Position numbers and translations under genes: made by a program. Shown piece after piece: positions 34,270 through 42,323 of a stretch of 64,000 nt of DNA. The DNA is from Catenulispora sp. EB89 (GTDB lineage: Bacteria; Actinomycetota; Actinomycetes; Streptomycetales; Catenulisporaceae): positions 124,001 to 188,000 of the forward strand of contig NZ_JBGCCU010000005.1 of assembly GCF_041261445.1 (NCBI RefSeq), written 5' to 3'. Position 1 is the first letter of the stretch, and each line of letters begins with the position of its first letter. The notes beneath the pieces are model-generated. The model was not told the origin of the DNA. It made no database searches and saw only the letters and a list, made by a program, of their open reading frames with translations.

Positions 34270-35790
34270 ATGACGAGTACAACGGCTGTGATCCTGGACT
34301 GCTTCACCGTCGAGCCCTCCGGCCTGGGCGTTCCGCCCTACCTGTCGAGCTACGTCCGTGACGCCTACTCGGCACTGCGCCGGGCATTGCCCGAGGCGGA
34401 CGTCCGCTATGTGACGATCGACGACGTCCGCTGGCACCTCAACAGCGGCCAGCCGCATGTTCCCGCGCCGGCCTCGGACCCGCTGACCTACGCTGCTACC
34501 GCGAACCGGGAGACGGCGCTGAAGCTGTTGCACGACGCCGCCATAGTCGTGGTGGTTGGTGGGGACAAGGTGCCCTCGGTGCATCTACACGCGGTCAATG
34601 GCTCCCTGCCGGAGATCGCCAGGGCATTGGCCTGTACCCGCGGCAAGACGATGCTGTTGGGGCCGCTATCGGCCTACGCCGTCTCCGAGCCGGCCGAGTT
34701 CGCCGGACTCTTCGATGCGGTCCACACTCACACCCTGACCTCGGAGACTTTGGATCGCAGCACGTTCGCCGCAGCCGACTATGCAGCGCAGCGGGCTGAC
34801 CGTGAATCCTATGTAGGCCTGGTCGAGCAGCTGAGCTGGGAACCGATCGCCGAGATCGAGCTCTACCGCGGCTGCACCCGCCGCCGCTTCTGCGACTTCT
34901 GCAACGAGCCGGTCAAGGCTGCGAACGTCGCCTTCCGCACCGTCGAGGATGTCCTTCACGAGATCGGACTCCTGGCGCGTGCCGGGGTGCGCAATTTCCG
35001 TCTGGGAATGCAGACCTGCTTCTTCTCCTACCAGAACCGGGATGAGAAACAGATCGAGGCTCTGCTGGCCGGAGTCCGTGAAACCGTTCCGGACCTGGAA
35101 GTACTCCACATCGACAATGCCGACCCGCTCGCCGTTGCTTCGCCAGCCGGCGGTCGGATCGCGACGCTGGTCGCGAAGTACTGCACCGAGGGCAACTGCG
35201 CCCCGATGGGCATCGAGTCCTTCGACCCGGACGTCATCGAGCGCAACACCCTGACCTGTACGGGGGAGATCCTGCTGCGGGCTGTGGAGAACGTGAATAC
35301 CGCTGGCGCCGCACGAGGGCCCGGTGGGCTGCCCATGCTGCTTCCTGGCCTGAACCTCATCTACGGACTGCCGGGGGAGACTCACGGCACCCATCTGGCG
35401 AACCTGACGTGGCTCAGCAGAATTCTGGCGGCCGGGCTGATGTGTCACCGCACCAACGTCCGCCAGGCCCGCGCCTATCCCGGCACCCCGCTGGCCGCGC
35501 TTGGCGAAATGGAGCCACCGCCGTCGGCGGCGCACTTCAACACCTGGAAGGCGGACCTGGACGCGGTTTGGGACCTGCCGATGAAGCAGCGCGTCTACCC
35601 GACCGGGCTGGAAGTTCCGGGACTCCACGCCTTCTTCGTCAACGACGCTGGCACGTGGTTCCGTCGGCTCGGCTCCTACTCCATCCAGATCGTCGAGCCA
35701 GGCAGTACCGTCGCTCTCTACACGAAGGCGGACCTGCAAGTGACCGGGCACGCACCGCGGTGGGTCTACGGTGAACGCCATGGGCTGTGA
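34270..35790 (+). CDS. Radical SAM enzyme with CX5CX2C cluster motif
   Basis: 506 residues from ATG 34270, behind AGGAG; an upstream in-frame start would add 63 low-complexity residues. Residues about 1-185 form a Rossmann-like N-terminal domain, possibly a vestigial cobalamin-type fold without an evident binding His motif. At 202-211 is 'CTRRRFCDFC', spaced CX5CX2C rather than the usual CX3CX2C, and downstream 'MGIESFDPDVIERN' and 'GLNLIYGLPGET' are typical radical SAM barrel motifs. The reaction is unknown. First gene of the nucleoside cluster; its stop overlaps the next start. Confidence 0.85.
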   Translation: MTSTTAVILDCFTVEPSGLGVPPYLSSYVRDAYSALRRALPEADVRYVTIDDVRWHLNSGQPHVPAPASDPLTYAATANRETALKLLHDAAIVVVVGGDKVPSVHLHAVNGSLPEIARALACTRGKTMLLGPLSAYAVSEPAEFAGLFDAVHTHTLTSETLDRSTFAAADYAAQRADRESYVGLVEQLSWEPIAEIELYRGCTRRRFCDFCNEPVKAANVAFRTVEDVLHEIGLLARAGVRNFRLGMQTCFFSYQNRDEKQIEALLAGVRETVPDLEVLHIDNADPLAVASPAGGRIATLVAKYCTEGNCAPMGIESFDPDVIERNTLTCTGEILLRAVENVNTAGAARGPGGLPMLLPGLNLIYGLPGETHGTHLANLTWLSRILAAGLMCHRTNVRQARAYPGTPLAALGEMEPPPSAAHFNTWKADLDAVWDLPMKQRVYPTGLEVPGLHAFFVNDAGTWFRRLGSYSIQIVEPGSTVALYTKADLQVTGHAPRWVYGERHGL

Positions 35791-36475
35791 CAGCACCCTG
35801 CGCCTGTTGCGAGCCGAGCGCGCACGCCTCAATGGCCTGAAGCACGTAGGCGTGTTGGTTCCGTGGGCGAACACGATCGTAGAGACCGAACTGCCGCGGC
35901 TGGCCGCCGATCGCCTGGTATTCCACTATGCCCGCCTGGTCCCGGCAGGTAGATCGACAGCGCTGGACGAAACGTTCCTCGACGGCCTGCGCGGGGCCGT
36001 CCCAGACGCGTTGTCGTCCCTTTCCCGAATCCAGCTGGCTGGCGCGCTGCTGGCTTGCACGTCGGCCGGGTTCACCGCCGAGGACTCCACAGCTGGCACG
36101 ACGTCCGCGTTCGCGGCGATCTTGCAGGCCCTCCAGCGGCTGAAGGTTCGCCGCATTGCGCTAGCAGCGCCGTATCCGCACGCCACTGCCGTCACCGAAG
36201 CCGCGGCGTTCGCCTCCGCCGGAATCACCGTCACCGGCCTGGCCAGCCTTGGCCAAGCCGACGACTACGATCAGATTGCCGCAGGTACCAGCAGGGCTCT
36301 CATCGACCGCCTCAGCGCCACAGAGCTTGCGGATGCCTCTGCGCTGGTGCTGTCCTGCACCAACTGGCCCACCCTTGACCTGGTAGCCGACCTGGAGTTC
36401 ACGCTCGGGATGCCGGTGATCTCGTCCAACCTGGCCCTCGCGATCACCGCCTGCACGATTGGAGACCAGCCGTGA
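35780..36475 (+). CDS. Asp/Glu racemase-superfamily enzyme (maleate isomerase/arylmalonate decarboxylase-like)
   Basis: 231 residues from ATG 35780 (GTG 35771 also possible); either start overlaps the radical SAM stop. Two symmetric catalytic Cys positions are visible: 'LLACTSAGF' and 'VLSCTNWPT', with the family end motif 'PVISSNLALA'. Such enzymes use the two Cys for racemisation, isomerisation or decarboxylation of dicarboxylates. In this cluster it may process a side-chain precursor. Its stop overlaps the next GTG. Confidence 0.82.
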   Translation: MGCDSTLRLLRAERARLNGLKHVGVLVPWANTIVETELPRLAADRLVFHYARLVPAGRSTALDETFLDGLRGAVPDALSSLSRIQLAGALLACTSAGFTAEDSTAGTTSAFAAILQALQRLKVRRIALAAPYPHATAVTEAAAFASAGITVTGLASLGQADDYDQIAAGTSRALIDRLSATELADASALVLSCTNWPTLDLVADLEFTLGMPVISSNLALAITACTIGDQP

Positions 36476-37320
36476 CCGTCAAGCCGAAACAGCCGCGCAA
36501 ACGGGTCGCGAAGCCGACGGCGTTCAGCCCGAAGTTCGCTGACAGTCTCTTTGACCGGGTAAGCCGGATCGCTTCGCTGCCTCAGGTCAAGCAGGCAGTA
36601 GAAGCCAACCACGACGCCAATCGTTGGTGGCCGCTGACGATCACGGACCCGAGGATGCGGATGCTGGCCGCCGGCTGGTCGACGCGGATCAGCAACTCCA
36701 TGGTCTCTTCCTACGCCGCGGTGCTCGCCGAAGCCGATGCACTCGGCTTCGACAAGCTCACTGCGCTGGAAGACGAGGAACTTGCCAAGATCGTCCACCC
36801 GCTGGGACTTCGCGACAGCCGCATCGCCTACCTGCGTTCCTTAGACAAGTTCGTCGGTAGACTCGCCGACGATGGAACAGCTGTCGATCAGCTCGGCTCG
36901 GACGAGCTGATTTCCCGGATCGCCGCCGAAGTTGACCAGGCGTCCTTCAAGGTCGGGCAGTGCGCCGCGCTCTATGTCGGCGGCTACCACTGCGGTGTCA
37001 TCCCTGTCGACTCTGGCATGGTCGACAAGCTCGCCCCGTTCTTCGGGATCACGCTGCCCTCGGGGTCGGCTGCTCACGAGACCATGCGGAACCTGCTCCA
37101 ACAGGGCGTGACCGCCCGGACCGATGACTATCGGCAGCTGATCGTCGATCTTGACTATGCGGTTACCATCGCTCCCGGCGTTGTGCCGACCTGGTGGACG
37201 CACCTGGTGCTCATCTACTTCAAGCGCTCCTACCTGAACCGGTCGCATCCGGATCTCTGCACTAAGCGGCCTGGCTGTTCGGCGGTCGTTGCCTGCCAGC
37301 ACGCCGCCGCCGTGCCCTGA
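36472..37320 (+). CDS. HhH-GPD superfamily protein, probably not a classical DNA glycosylase
   Basis: 282 residues from GTG 36472. Helix-hairpin-helix and Asp region align by eye with endonuclease III: 'VGQCAALYVGG' at the hairpin and 'VIPVDSGMVDKL' with the conserved Asp at 180. The Lys of bifunctional glycosylases falls on Cys164, and the C-terminal cluster loop has only three Cys (263, 269, 275). Iyer, Aravind and colleagues described HhH-GPD relatives in base-hypermodification operons as predicted glutamyl/putrescinyl-thymidine pyrophosphorylases. The neighbouring kinases and deoxyribosyltransferase make that kind of role plausible. This is inference. Confidence 0.65.
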   Translation: MTVKPKQPRKRVAKPTAFSPKFADSLFDRVSRIASLPQVKQAVEANHDANRWWPLTITDPRMRMLAAGWSTRISNSMVSSYAAVLAEADALGFDKLTALEDEELAKIVHPLGLRDSRIAYLRSLDKFVGRLADDGTAVDQLGSDELISRIAAEVDQASFKVGQCAALYVGGYHCGVIPVDSGMVDKLAPFFGITLPSGSAAHETMRNLLQQGVTARTDDYRQLIVDLDYAVTIAPGVVPTWWTHLVLIYFKRSYLNRSHPDLCTKRPGCSAVVACQHAAAVP

Positions 37321-37362
37321 CCTTCGCACTTGCCATACAACGCAGTGGGGGATCGCTCTGCC

Positions 37363-38172
37363 ATGCCCAGACTTGATGTGATCGGCAATATCTCCATTGA
37401 CCACACTCGCTACCCCGATGGTCGCACCATACGACTGATCGGCGGCGCTGCGCTGCATACCGCCGCTGCGGCACACCGAGCTGGCTTGCCGGCCGCGCCG
37501 GTCTCTGTCGTCGGCACAGATCTGGCCCACCTGCCTGACGATCCGCGCCTGACCGCGCTGGACTGGAGCGGCATCACGGTCGTCGATGGCCGGTCCGCCC
37601 AGTTCACCATCGAATACGACACGCTCGGATGCGTCAGTTCCCTGGCAGCCGAATACGGGGTCGCTGACGGCTTGACCAGGCACGGTCTGGCATGGATAGA
37701 CGCTCACACGGCCGACGCGGTCCACGTCTGCTGCCGCCGGCCTCTGGACGCCGCCCCGGTCTTGGCGGCCCTGGCCGAGGCTGGCTGGCGGTTCAGTCTC
37801 GATTTCTTCGTCTCGAGCGCAAAGCAGATGATCGACCAGGCTGCGCCGTTCTTGCCCGAGGCTGTCGCGGTGTTCGTCAACGCCGCCGAACATGCCCTGC
37901 TGACCGATGTGGTTCCATCCCGACAGCTGCGGCTGGTCGTGGTGAGCGACGGTGCCAGACCCGTCCGGCTGCTGCGCCGGGGACGGCTCGCGGCGCAGGC
38001 CAGGCCTCCCCAGACCACTGCCGTTGAAGTGACCGGCGCTGGTGACACTCTGGCCGGAACCTTCCTTGCCGCTGTTGCAGCCGGAGCGAGCGACGGTGTC
38101 GCGCTCCGTCAGGCAGTAGCTGCCGCGACTGACCACGTCGGCGCCCCGGCCCTTGCTCTTGAAGACCGTTGA
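37363..38172 (+). CDS. PfkB-family (ribokinase-like) sugar or nucleoside kinase
   Basis: 269 residues from ATG 37363. N-terminal substrate motif 'GGAALHTAAAAHRAGL' and C-terminal anion-hole/catalytic motif 'EVTGAGDTLAGTFLAA', with the catalytic Asp in GAGD. PfkB enzymes phosphorylate ribose, adenosine and related sugars. Here the substrate is likely a nucleoside or deoxyribose derivative. The chain is slightly shorter than ribokinase. 42 bases after the HhH gene. Confidence 0.88.
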   Translation: MPRLDVIGNISIDHTRYPDGRTIRLIGGAALHTAAAAHRAGLPAAPVSVVGTDLAHLPDDPRLTALDWSGITVVDGRSAQFTIEYDTLGCVSSLAAEYGVADGLTRHGLAWIDAHTADAVHVCCRRPLDAAPVLAALAEAGWRFSLDFFVSSAKQMIDQAAPFLPEAVAVFVNAAEHALLTDVVPSRQLRLVVVSDGARPVRLLRRGRLAAQARPPQTTAVEVTGAGDTLAGTFLAAVAAGASDGVALRQAVAAATDHVGAPALALEDR

Positions 38173-38202
38173 CCGTGCACGTCAGCAGAAGGGACTCACC
38201 CG

Positions 38203-39147
38203 ATGCTCTACGTAGCGCACCGCCTGTTCGCTGCCCATGACCGAGCTTTAGGCGCACAGACCGCACGCATCCTGGGAGAGACGGCCGGCGACGACAATGT
38301 GTTCCTGCCGTTCTGCGACACCGACGAAGAGGACTTGGTCGCCGACATCAAAGGACTCCGCCTGTTCGAGCTGGACTCGGCCCGGTTGAGGTACCTGTCG
38401 GGAATGCTGGCCCTGCTGCACGGGCCCAGCCTGGACGACGGCGTCTGCATGGAGATCGGATTCGCCGCCGCCCTCGGCGTGCCGGTGGTCGCGTTGACGA
38501 CCGACTTCATCACCTATGCAGCCACGCCCGACGGGCCCAGTTGGTCGTTCCCGGACCCGCTGATCGACTTTCTAGCAGCTGATGTGATCAGCGCCCGCAC
38601 GCTTGGAGCAGCACCCGAGGGGCGGTCCGGACGCTTCGCCGATTTTGAACACCGCAACCGCGCCCAGCTCGTTGAAGCCGTGCACCTTGCATGCCAGCGG
38701 CTGCTGGAACTCACCCGACCCGCTCAGGTCAACGATCAAAAGCCGGCACGGGAGCAGCGGCTTGCCTTCGTCGAGCCCTCGCCCTATGGCGCTCGGGCCG
38801 ATGGGGACGAGATCGGCGCCAAGCTCCATGAGCTCGGCTACCAGGTCGTCACTGCCAACCGCTTGTCCGTCAACGACCGGCTCGACGGCGCTGCGGCGGA
38901 CTGGGCTACTGCAATTTCTGCGGACCTGCTGGTCGTGGATGTGTCCGGTCCCGAAGCCCCGCCCGGGGCTGCCGCGATGATCGGTGCGGCTGTGGCGAGA
39001 GGCCGTACCGTCCTGGCCTACAACCCGGCCCCGGCCTGGACCTTCGCCCACGGGCGGGAACCGAACTGGCGCAACCTGATGATCCAGTACGGGGTCAGTG
39101 GCATGTTCGCCACGTCCGCCGAGATCAAAGACCTGGTCCGCGAGTGA
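38203..39147 (+). CDS. Nucleoside 2-deoxyribosyltransferase, tandem domains
   Basis: 314 residues, ATG 38203 with AGAAGGGA upstream. The N-terminal domain has the family signature 'DDGVCMEIGFAAALGVPV' with nucleophile Glu84. The C-terminal domain repeats the fold ('VVDVSGPEAPPGAAAMIGAA') but lacks the Glu, so it may be a structural or substrate-binding half. These enzymes swap or hydrolyse the base of 2'-deoxynucleosides. Its stop overlaps the GTG of the next gene. Confidence 0.85.
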   Translation: MLYVAHRLFAAHDRALGAQTARILGETAGDDNVFLPFCDTDEEDLVADIKGLRLFELDSARLRYLSGMLALLHGPSLDDGVCMEIGFAAALGVPVVALTTDFITYAATPDGPSWSFPDPLIDFLAADVISARTLGAAPEGRSGRFADFEHRNRAQLVEAVHLACQRLLELTRPAQVNDQKPAREQRLAFVEPSPYGARADGDEIGAKLHELGYQVVTANRLSVNDRLDGAAADWATAISADLLVVDVSGPEAPPGAAAMIGAAVARGRTVLAYNPAPAWTFAHGREPNWRNLMIQYGVSGMFATSAEIKDLVRE

Positions 39148-39641
39148 ACGTCGACGAGCTGGCTGCCTACCGCGTTGTGGCCCTGGACGGCTGCGACGGC
39201 ACCGGCAAGACGTCTCTGGCCAACCTGCTAGCCACCAACCACGGATTTACCATCGTTCATTCTCCGCGTACTCCTGACCAGGTCGATTTGGCAGCCCGCT
39301 ACCGCAGTCTGATCAGCGGTGACGGACGGTTGGTCATGGACCGGTGCTTCATCAGTGAACTGGTCTACGGCCCCATTCACCGTGGACGTAGCCGGCTGGC
39401 ATTGGAAGACGCCCTCGACCTGGCCGAAGCAGTGACCGCGCATAGCGGAGTGATGGTCCACCTGACTGCTCCGCCGCAGGTCATACAGCATCGGCTACTC
39501 GAGCGTGACGGGCCGCCGCTGACTCCCATCGAGGAGATCACCGAACTGGTCGACGCATACGGACGGCTGTTCGACACTGTCGGTGCCCGTGTTCAAGTCG
39601 TCAGAATCGATACCGCACAGGTCACAGAACCGTTCCGGTGA
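39144..39641 (+). CDS. dTMP-kinase-like P-loop nucleotide kinase
   Basis: 165 residues from GTG 39144. Walker A 'LDGCDGTGKTSLA' (residues 14-26) and the Asp-Arg motif 'VMDRCFISELVYG' of thymidylate kinase-like proteins; 'RLLERDGPPLTP' may form the lid. It is shorter than housekeeping dTMP kinase (about 210 residues), so it is a specialised member, as P-loop kinases of modified dNMPs in phages are. Translationally coupled to the deoxyribosyltransferase. Confidence 0.82.
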   Translation: MNVDELAAYRVVALDGCDGTGKTSLANLLATNHGFTIVHSPRTPDQVDLAARYRSLISGDGRLVMDRCFISELVYGPIHRGRSRLALEDALDLAEAVTAHSGVMVHLTAPPQVIQHRLLERDGPPLTPIEEITELVDAYGRLFDTVGARVQVVRIDTAQVTEPFR

Positions 39642-39729
39642 CACGTTTTTCATTTCGGCCCGGCGTCACTTCTGCCCCGCTAAGCTCACGCGCGACTGGA
39701 ACGACGTCGACACGAGCCGTGGAGCAGCC

Positions 39730-40035
39730 TTGGACATCCGTGACGCCCAGAAGCGAGCCTGGGATAACAAGGTAGCCAAAGGCTTCAACACCAGTGACGT
39801 CGCACTTGAGTTCGGGCTGCTCACGGCTGAAGTGGGCGAGGCCTTCACCGCCTGGCGCAAGCGCAAACCAGACTTCGGCGAAGAGCTCGCGGACATCGCG
39901 CTGTACGTCATGGCGCTGGCTGAGATGAATGGAATCGACCTCGATGAAGAGATCGATTCAAAGATCCACAAGAACGCGAAACGTGTCTACATCAAAGACG
40001 AGCACGGCACCCCTCACCGCGTCGTCGAGGGCTGA
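39730..40035 (+). CDS. MazG-like nucleotide pyrophosphohydrolase
   Basis: 101 residues from TTG 39730, where GTGGAG gives the best ribosome site; an in-frame GTG at 39583 would overlap the kinase. All-alpha NTP pyrophosphatase motif: 'LLTAEVGEAFTAW' and 'FGEELADIALYVM', i.e. E-x2-E ... E-x2-D for Mg binding. MazG enzymes hydrolyse (d)NTPs to monophosphates, either cleaning the pool or supplying a dNMP substrate. Last gene of the cluster; an 88-bp gap suggests it may also have its own promoter. Confidence 0.82.
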   Translation: MDIRDAQKRAWDNKVAKGFNTSDVALEFGLLTAEVGEAFTAWRKRKPDFGEELADIALYVMALAEMNGIDLDEEIDSKIHKNAKRVYIKDEHGTPHRVVEG

Positions 40036-40189
40036 GCGGTCATTTCAGCGGCCGATCCTCGGCCGTCAGAGCGTGTTTTCGAACATTTGACCTGCGGTGA
40101 TATCGGGTGACGGTGAAGCGAACGTTCGCGCCTGCGTCGCCGTGACGGAGATGAGAACGCTCGGGTTCCGCGTCTGCGATGATCAAGCC

Positions 40190-40603
40190 ATGGCCGACCT
40201 GACCGATCTCGCGCGGGAGTTGTGTCCCGGTCCTGGTGAAGCCGGGCATCAGTTACCCGTGCCGTTGCGCGACTTCATCGAGACGCTGACGTTCGCGGAT
40301 GTCGATGAGATTCGGGCGATGGTCGACGAGTTCGTGATCAACGTCGGCCCGCTGCCGGTATGGGCCCGTAACCTGGCCTATCGACTCGCGTGTCTGCAGC
40401 GACCTGACAATGCCGCGTTGCTGCGCGAAGCCAGCATCGATCTGTGGATGCACGGCCCGGACTGGGACAGTATCGCCGGGGAACTGGGTCGTCGCGCTGA
40501 CACGATCGATGGCGGAGCGGCGACTGGAGTGGTTTCAGGCGGCGGCGCCGGCCAGCCGTCGGGTCATCAGCCGAATGGCGGCCCAAGTGATGAGGGCTTC
40601 TGA
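40190..40603 (+). CDS. Hypothetical protein with a C-terminus probably altered by an IS fragment
   Basis: 137 residues from ATG 40190. The first 110 residues look like a real helical soluble protein ('LRDFIETLTFADVDEIRAMVDEF' region). The last 25 are Gly-rich and lie antisense to the IS5-type transposase remnant that begins at 40535, so the original C-terminus was probably lost when that fragment arrived. No recognised domain. No clear ribosome site. Confidence 0.5.
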   Translation: MADLTDLARELCPGPGEAGHQLPVPLRDFIETLTFADVDEIRAMVDEFVINVGPLPVWARNLAYRLACLQRPDNAALLREASIDLWMHGPDWDSIAGELGRRADTIDGGAATGVVSGGGAGQPSGHQPNGGPSDEGF

Positions 40604-40672
40604 TACTTCGGGGAAGCGTTCGTAGTCGCAGGCGTTGCGGCGTGTGTTCAAGGTCCACGCGTTGCCGACAAC
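40535..40672 (-). pseudogene. Remnant of an IS5-type transposase (C-terminal 45 codons)
   Basis: The leftward frame ending at 40535 translates to 'NACDYERFPEVSEALI' followed by 'WAAIRLMTRRLAG', the characteristic end of actinobacterial IS5-group DDE transposases. The catalytic regions are missing and no terminal inverted repeat could be paired, so this is a small leftover. It shows past IS activity next to the nucleoside cluster. Confidence 0.7.
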
Positions 40673-40767
40673 CGCGCACTCAAAACGCCTACTTGACGTG
40701 GAAGTCCGGACGCCTCGCGTCGTGTCTGGCCCCCGGTGTGCCCGTGCTCGTTGGCGGGGCGTCGGTA

Positions 40768-41058
40768 TCAGAGGATGCCGCACCAGGCGTTGATCCAGGC
40801 CTTCCATGAGCCGTCGCTCTGCTGCGCGGCCGATCCCGAGCTGAGGATGGGCGAGCAGCCGAGGTCCGAGGCGTTTTGGGCGGCGTCCAGGTGGGCCGCG
40901 GACGCGGTGGCGCCGGTGCCCCAGAATTCCCTGATGGTGGCGGCGCTCACTCCGCCGCCGGCCGGGGACGCAGCCTGCGCCGACGCCGGGGCGCCGGTGA
41001 GTGTCACGGCGGTGATGAGGGTTGCTGCGACTACAAGGGTGTTCCTCAGCTTGATCAC
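40768..41058 (-). CDS. Small secreted protein, function unknown
   Basis: 96 residues from GTG 41058, with a strong GGAGGT at 41063-41068. A Sec signal peptide ('LVVAATLITAVTLTGAPASA') is cleaved after 'ASAQA', leaving about 70 residues with two Cys ('LGCSPIL' and the C-terminal 'WCGIL') that could form one disulfide. No known domain. Likely released or wall-associated. Confidence 0.7.
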   Translation of the reverse strand: MIKLRNTLVVAATLITAVTLTGAPASAQAASPAGGGVSAATIREFWGTGATASAAHLDAAQNASDLGCSPILSSGSAAQQSDGSWKAWINAWCGIL

Positions 41059-41308
41059 GGGCACCTCCGGCAGATGGGGACAAATCCCTGGCAGCATCGC
41101 ATTGGTCGAGCCTGTATGCCAGGGCTCTGATTCAAATTCTCGGCGGAGTGGTTCGGGGCGCGGGTGGCTCCGGCGCGGTCAGTCTGGGTGTATCAAGATT
41201 CACGCGCAGGTCATGTGCGTCTCGTGGCGCTCGGGCCCGCGTCAGGTGAATACGCGAGAACCCCGCAACGCCAGCGCCGTGACCAGCTATTTCAGGATGC
41301 TATACGGG

Positions 41309-42202
41309 CTACGCGGCAACCGTTGCGAGGCGCAGCTGGGCTCGGACACGTTCGAAACCAGCACGCCCAACGGGCTGGAACCCGACCTGGCCTCGCTGGC
41401 TGTCGGTACTCGTGCAGTCCCGGCACAAGCCAGCCGTTCGCAGGGGAGCACCGCAGTCGGCGCATTCGTGCCACTCGACGCGCGGCCCGCGCGGTGGCAC
41501 CTCGGTCGGCATCTTAGCCACGAGCCGATGCCGCAGGAGCGCAGCCGCCTGGTGTACGTGTCCGGGGAGCCCAGCAGTCAGCGCGGTGGTCACGTGGCCC
41601 GGCGTCATGCCCTTGGCCAGCCAGGCATCGACGAGCGGCGCTAGGCTCGCTGCCTCGCTCGCAGCGAGGTGAAGCCGTGGCTCGTCTCGTCCGAGACGAG
41701 CGAGAAGAGAGATCGATCGTGAAGACGCTTCTCCCTCCCGCCCCGCCGATTCACCGCTTGCGGGGGGCTCGTTGGTGCCTTCACCGGGAGGAAGGGAATC
41801 TTTGACCCCTGACTCTTTGGTTTTGGTTCCTGACCCTCCGCCGCCTGGTTGACCGGTTCCCGGAGCGATGGTCGCCGGTTCCACCTGCGCTGATGCTCCG
41901 TCGCGGTCCGCGAAGACTTCTACGCGGGTCCGGATCCGGCCCTCGTCATCGCGAGACTTGATGCGGGTCAGGTACCCGCCAGACTCCAGCTCGTGAAGTG
42001 CCCGCGATACGGTGCCACGGCCCTCGACTGACTTGTTCGCTAGCGTCTTCACGTCCTCGCGGGCGCCGTCAGGGAGCGAAAGCATGTACGCCAGCAGGCC
42101 ACGGGCCGCGAATGAGAGCGCGTGATCACGCGCCGTCGCGTTCGGAAGCTTCGTAAAATACCCGGTTTGCCGGGTACCATGGATACGCATTGGGAGCGTC
42201 AA
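41309..42202 (-). CDS. Winged-helix replication/partition-type protein with C-terminal zinc ribbon
   Basis: 297 residues (ATG 42202; ATG 42190 also possible). An N-terminal winged helix (about residues 20-95, 'RGTVSRALHELESGGYLTR') resembles plasmid replication-initiator and helix-turn-helix proteins of actinomycete elements. A low-complexity Gly/Ser/Glu linker follows, then a helical region and a zinc ribbon 'CADCGAPLRTAGLCRDC'. It probably binds element DNA; whether it starts replication is not shown. Separated by 122 bp from the Tad operon end. Confidence 0.65.
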   Translation of the reverse strand: MTLPMRIHGTRQTGYFTKLPNATARDHALSFAARGLLAYMLSLPDGAREDVKTLANKSVEGRGTVSRALHELESGGYLTRIKSRDDEGRIRTRVEVFADRDGASAQVEPATIAPGTGQPGGGGSGTKTKESGVKDSLPPGEGTNEPPASGESAGREGEASSRSISLLARLGRDEPRLHLAASEAASLAPLVDAWLAKGMTPGHVTTALTAGLPGHVHQAAALLRHRLVAKMPTEVPPRGPRVEWHECADCGAPLRTAGLCRDCTSTDSQRGQVGFQPVGRAGFERVRAQLRLATVAA

Positions 42203-42323
42203 CTCCTTGTGCCACGCCCCGGGGTGTTACCAGCACCGCCGGGGTCTTTGTGTTGTTTTGTCGCTTACACCGTAGCTTCGCAGGCTACGCAGATTCAAGC
42301 ATGCGACACGGATGGACTATCGG

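Noticed and set aside
34666-35874. Leftward frame of 402 codons
   Set aside because: Antisense to the radical SAM gene, which has recognisable motifs.
36841-38136. Leftward frame of 431 codons
   Set aside because: Antisense to the HhH-GPD and PfkB genes; no motif.
40736-41644. Rightward frame of 302 codons
   Set aside because: Covers the small secreted protein and the winged-helix gene on the other strand; no ribosome site or domain.
42159-42176. Inverted repeat TACCCGG-TTTG-CCGGGTA
   Set aside because: Lies within the first codons of the winged-helix gene; too short to call an operator without binding data.
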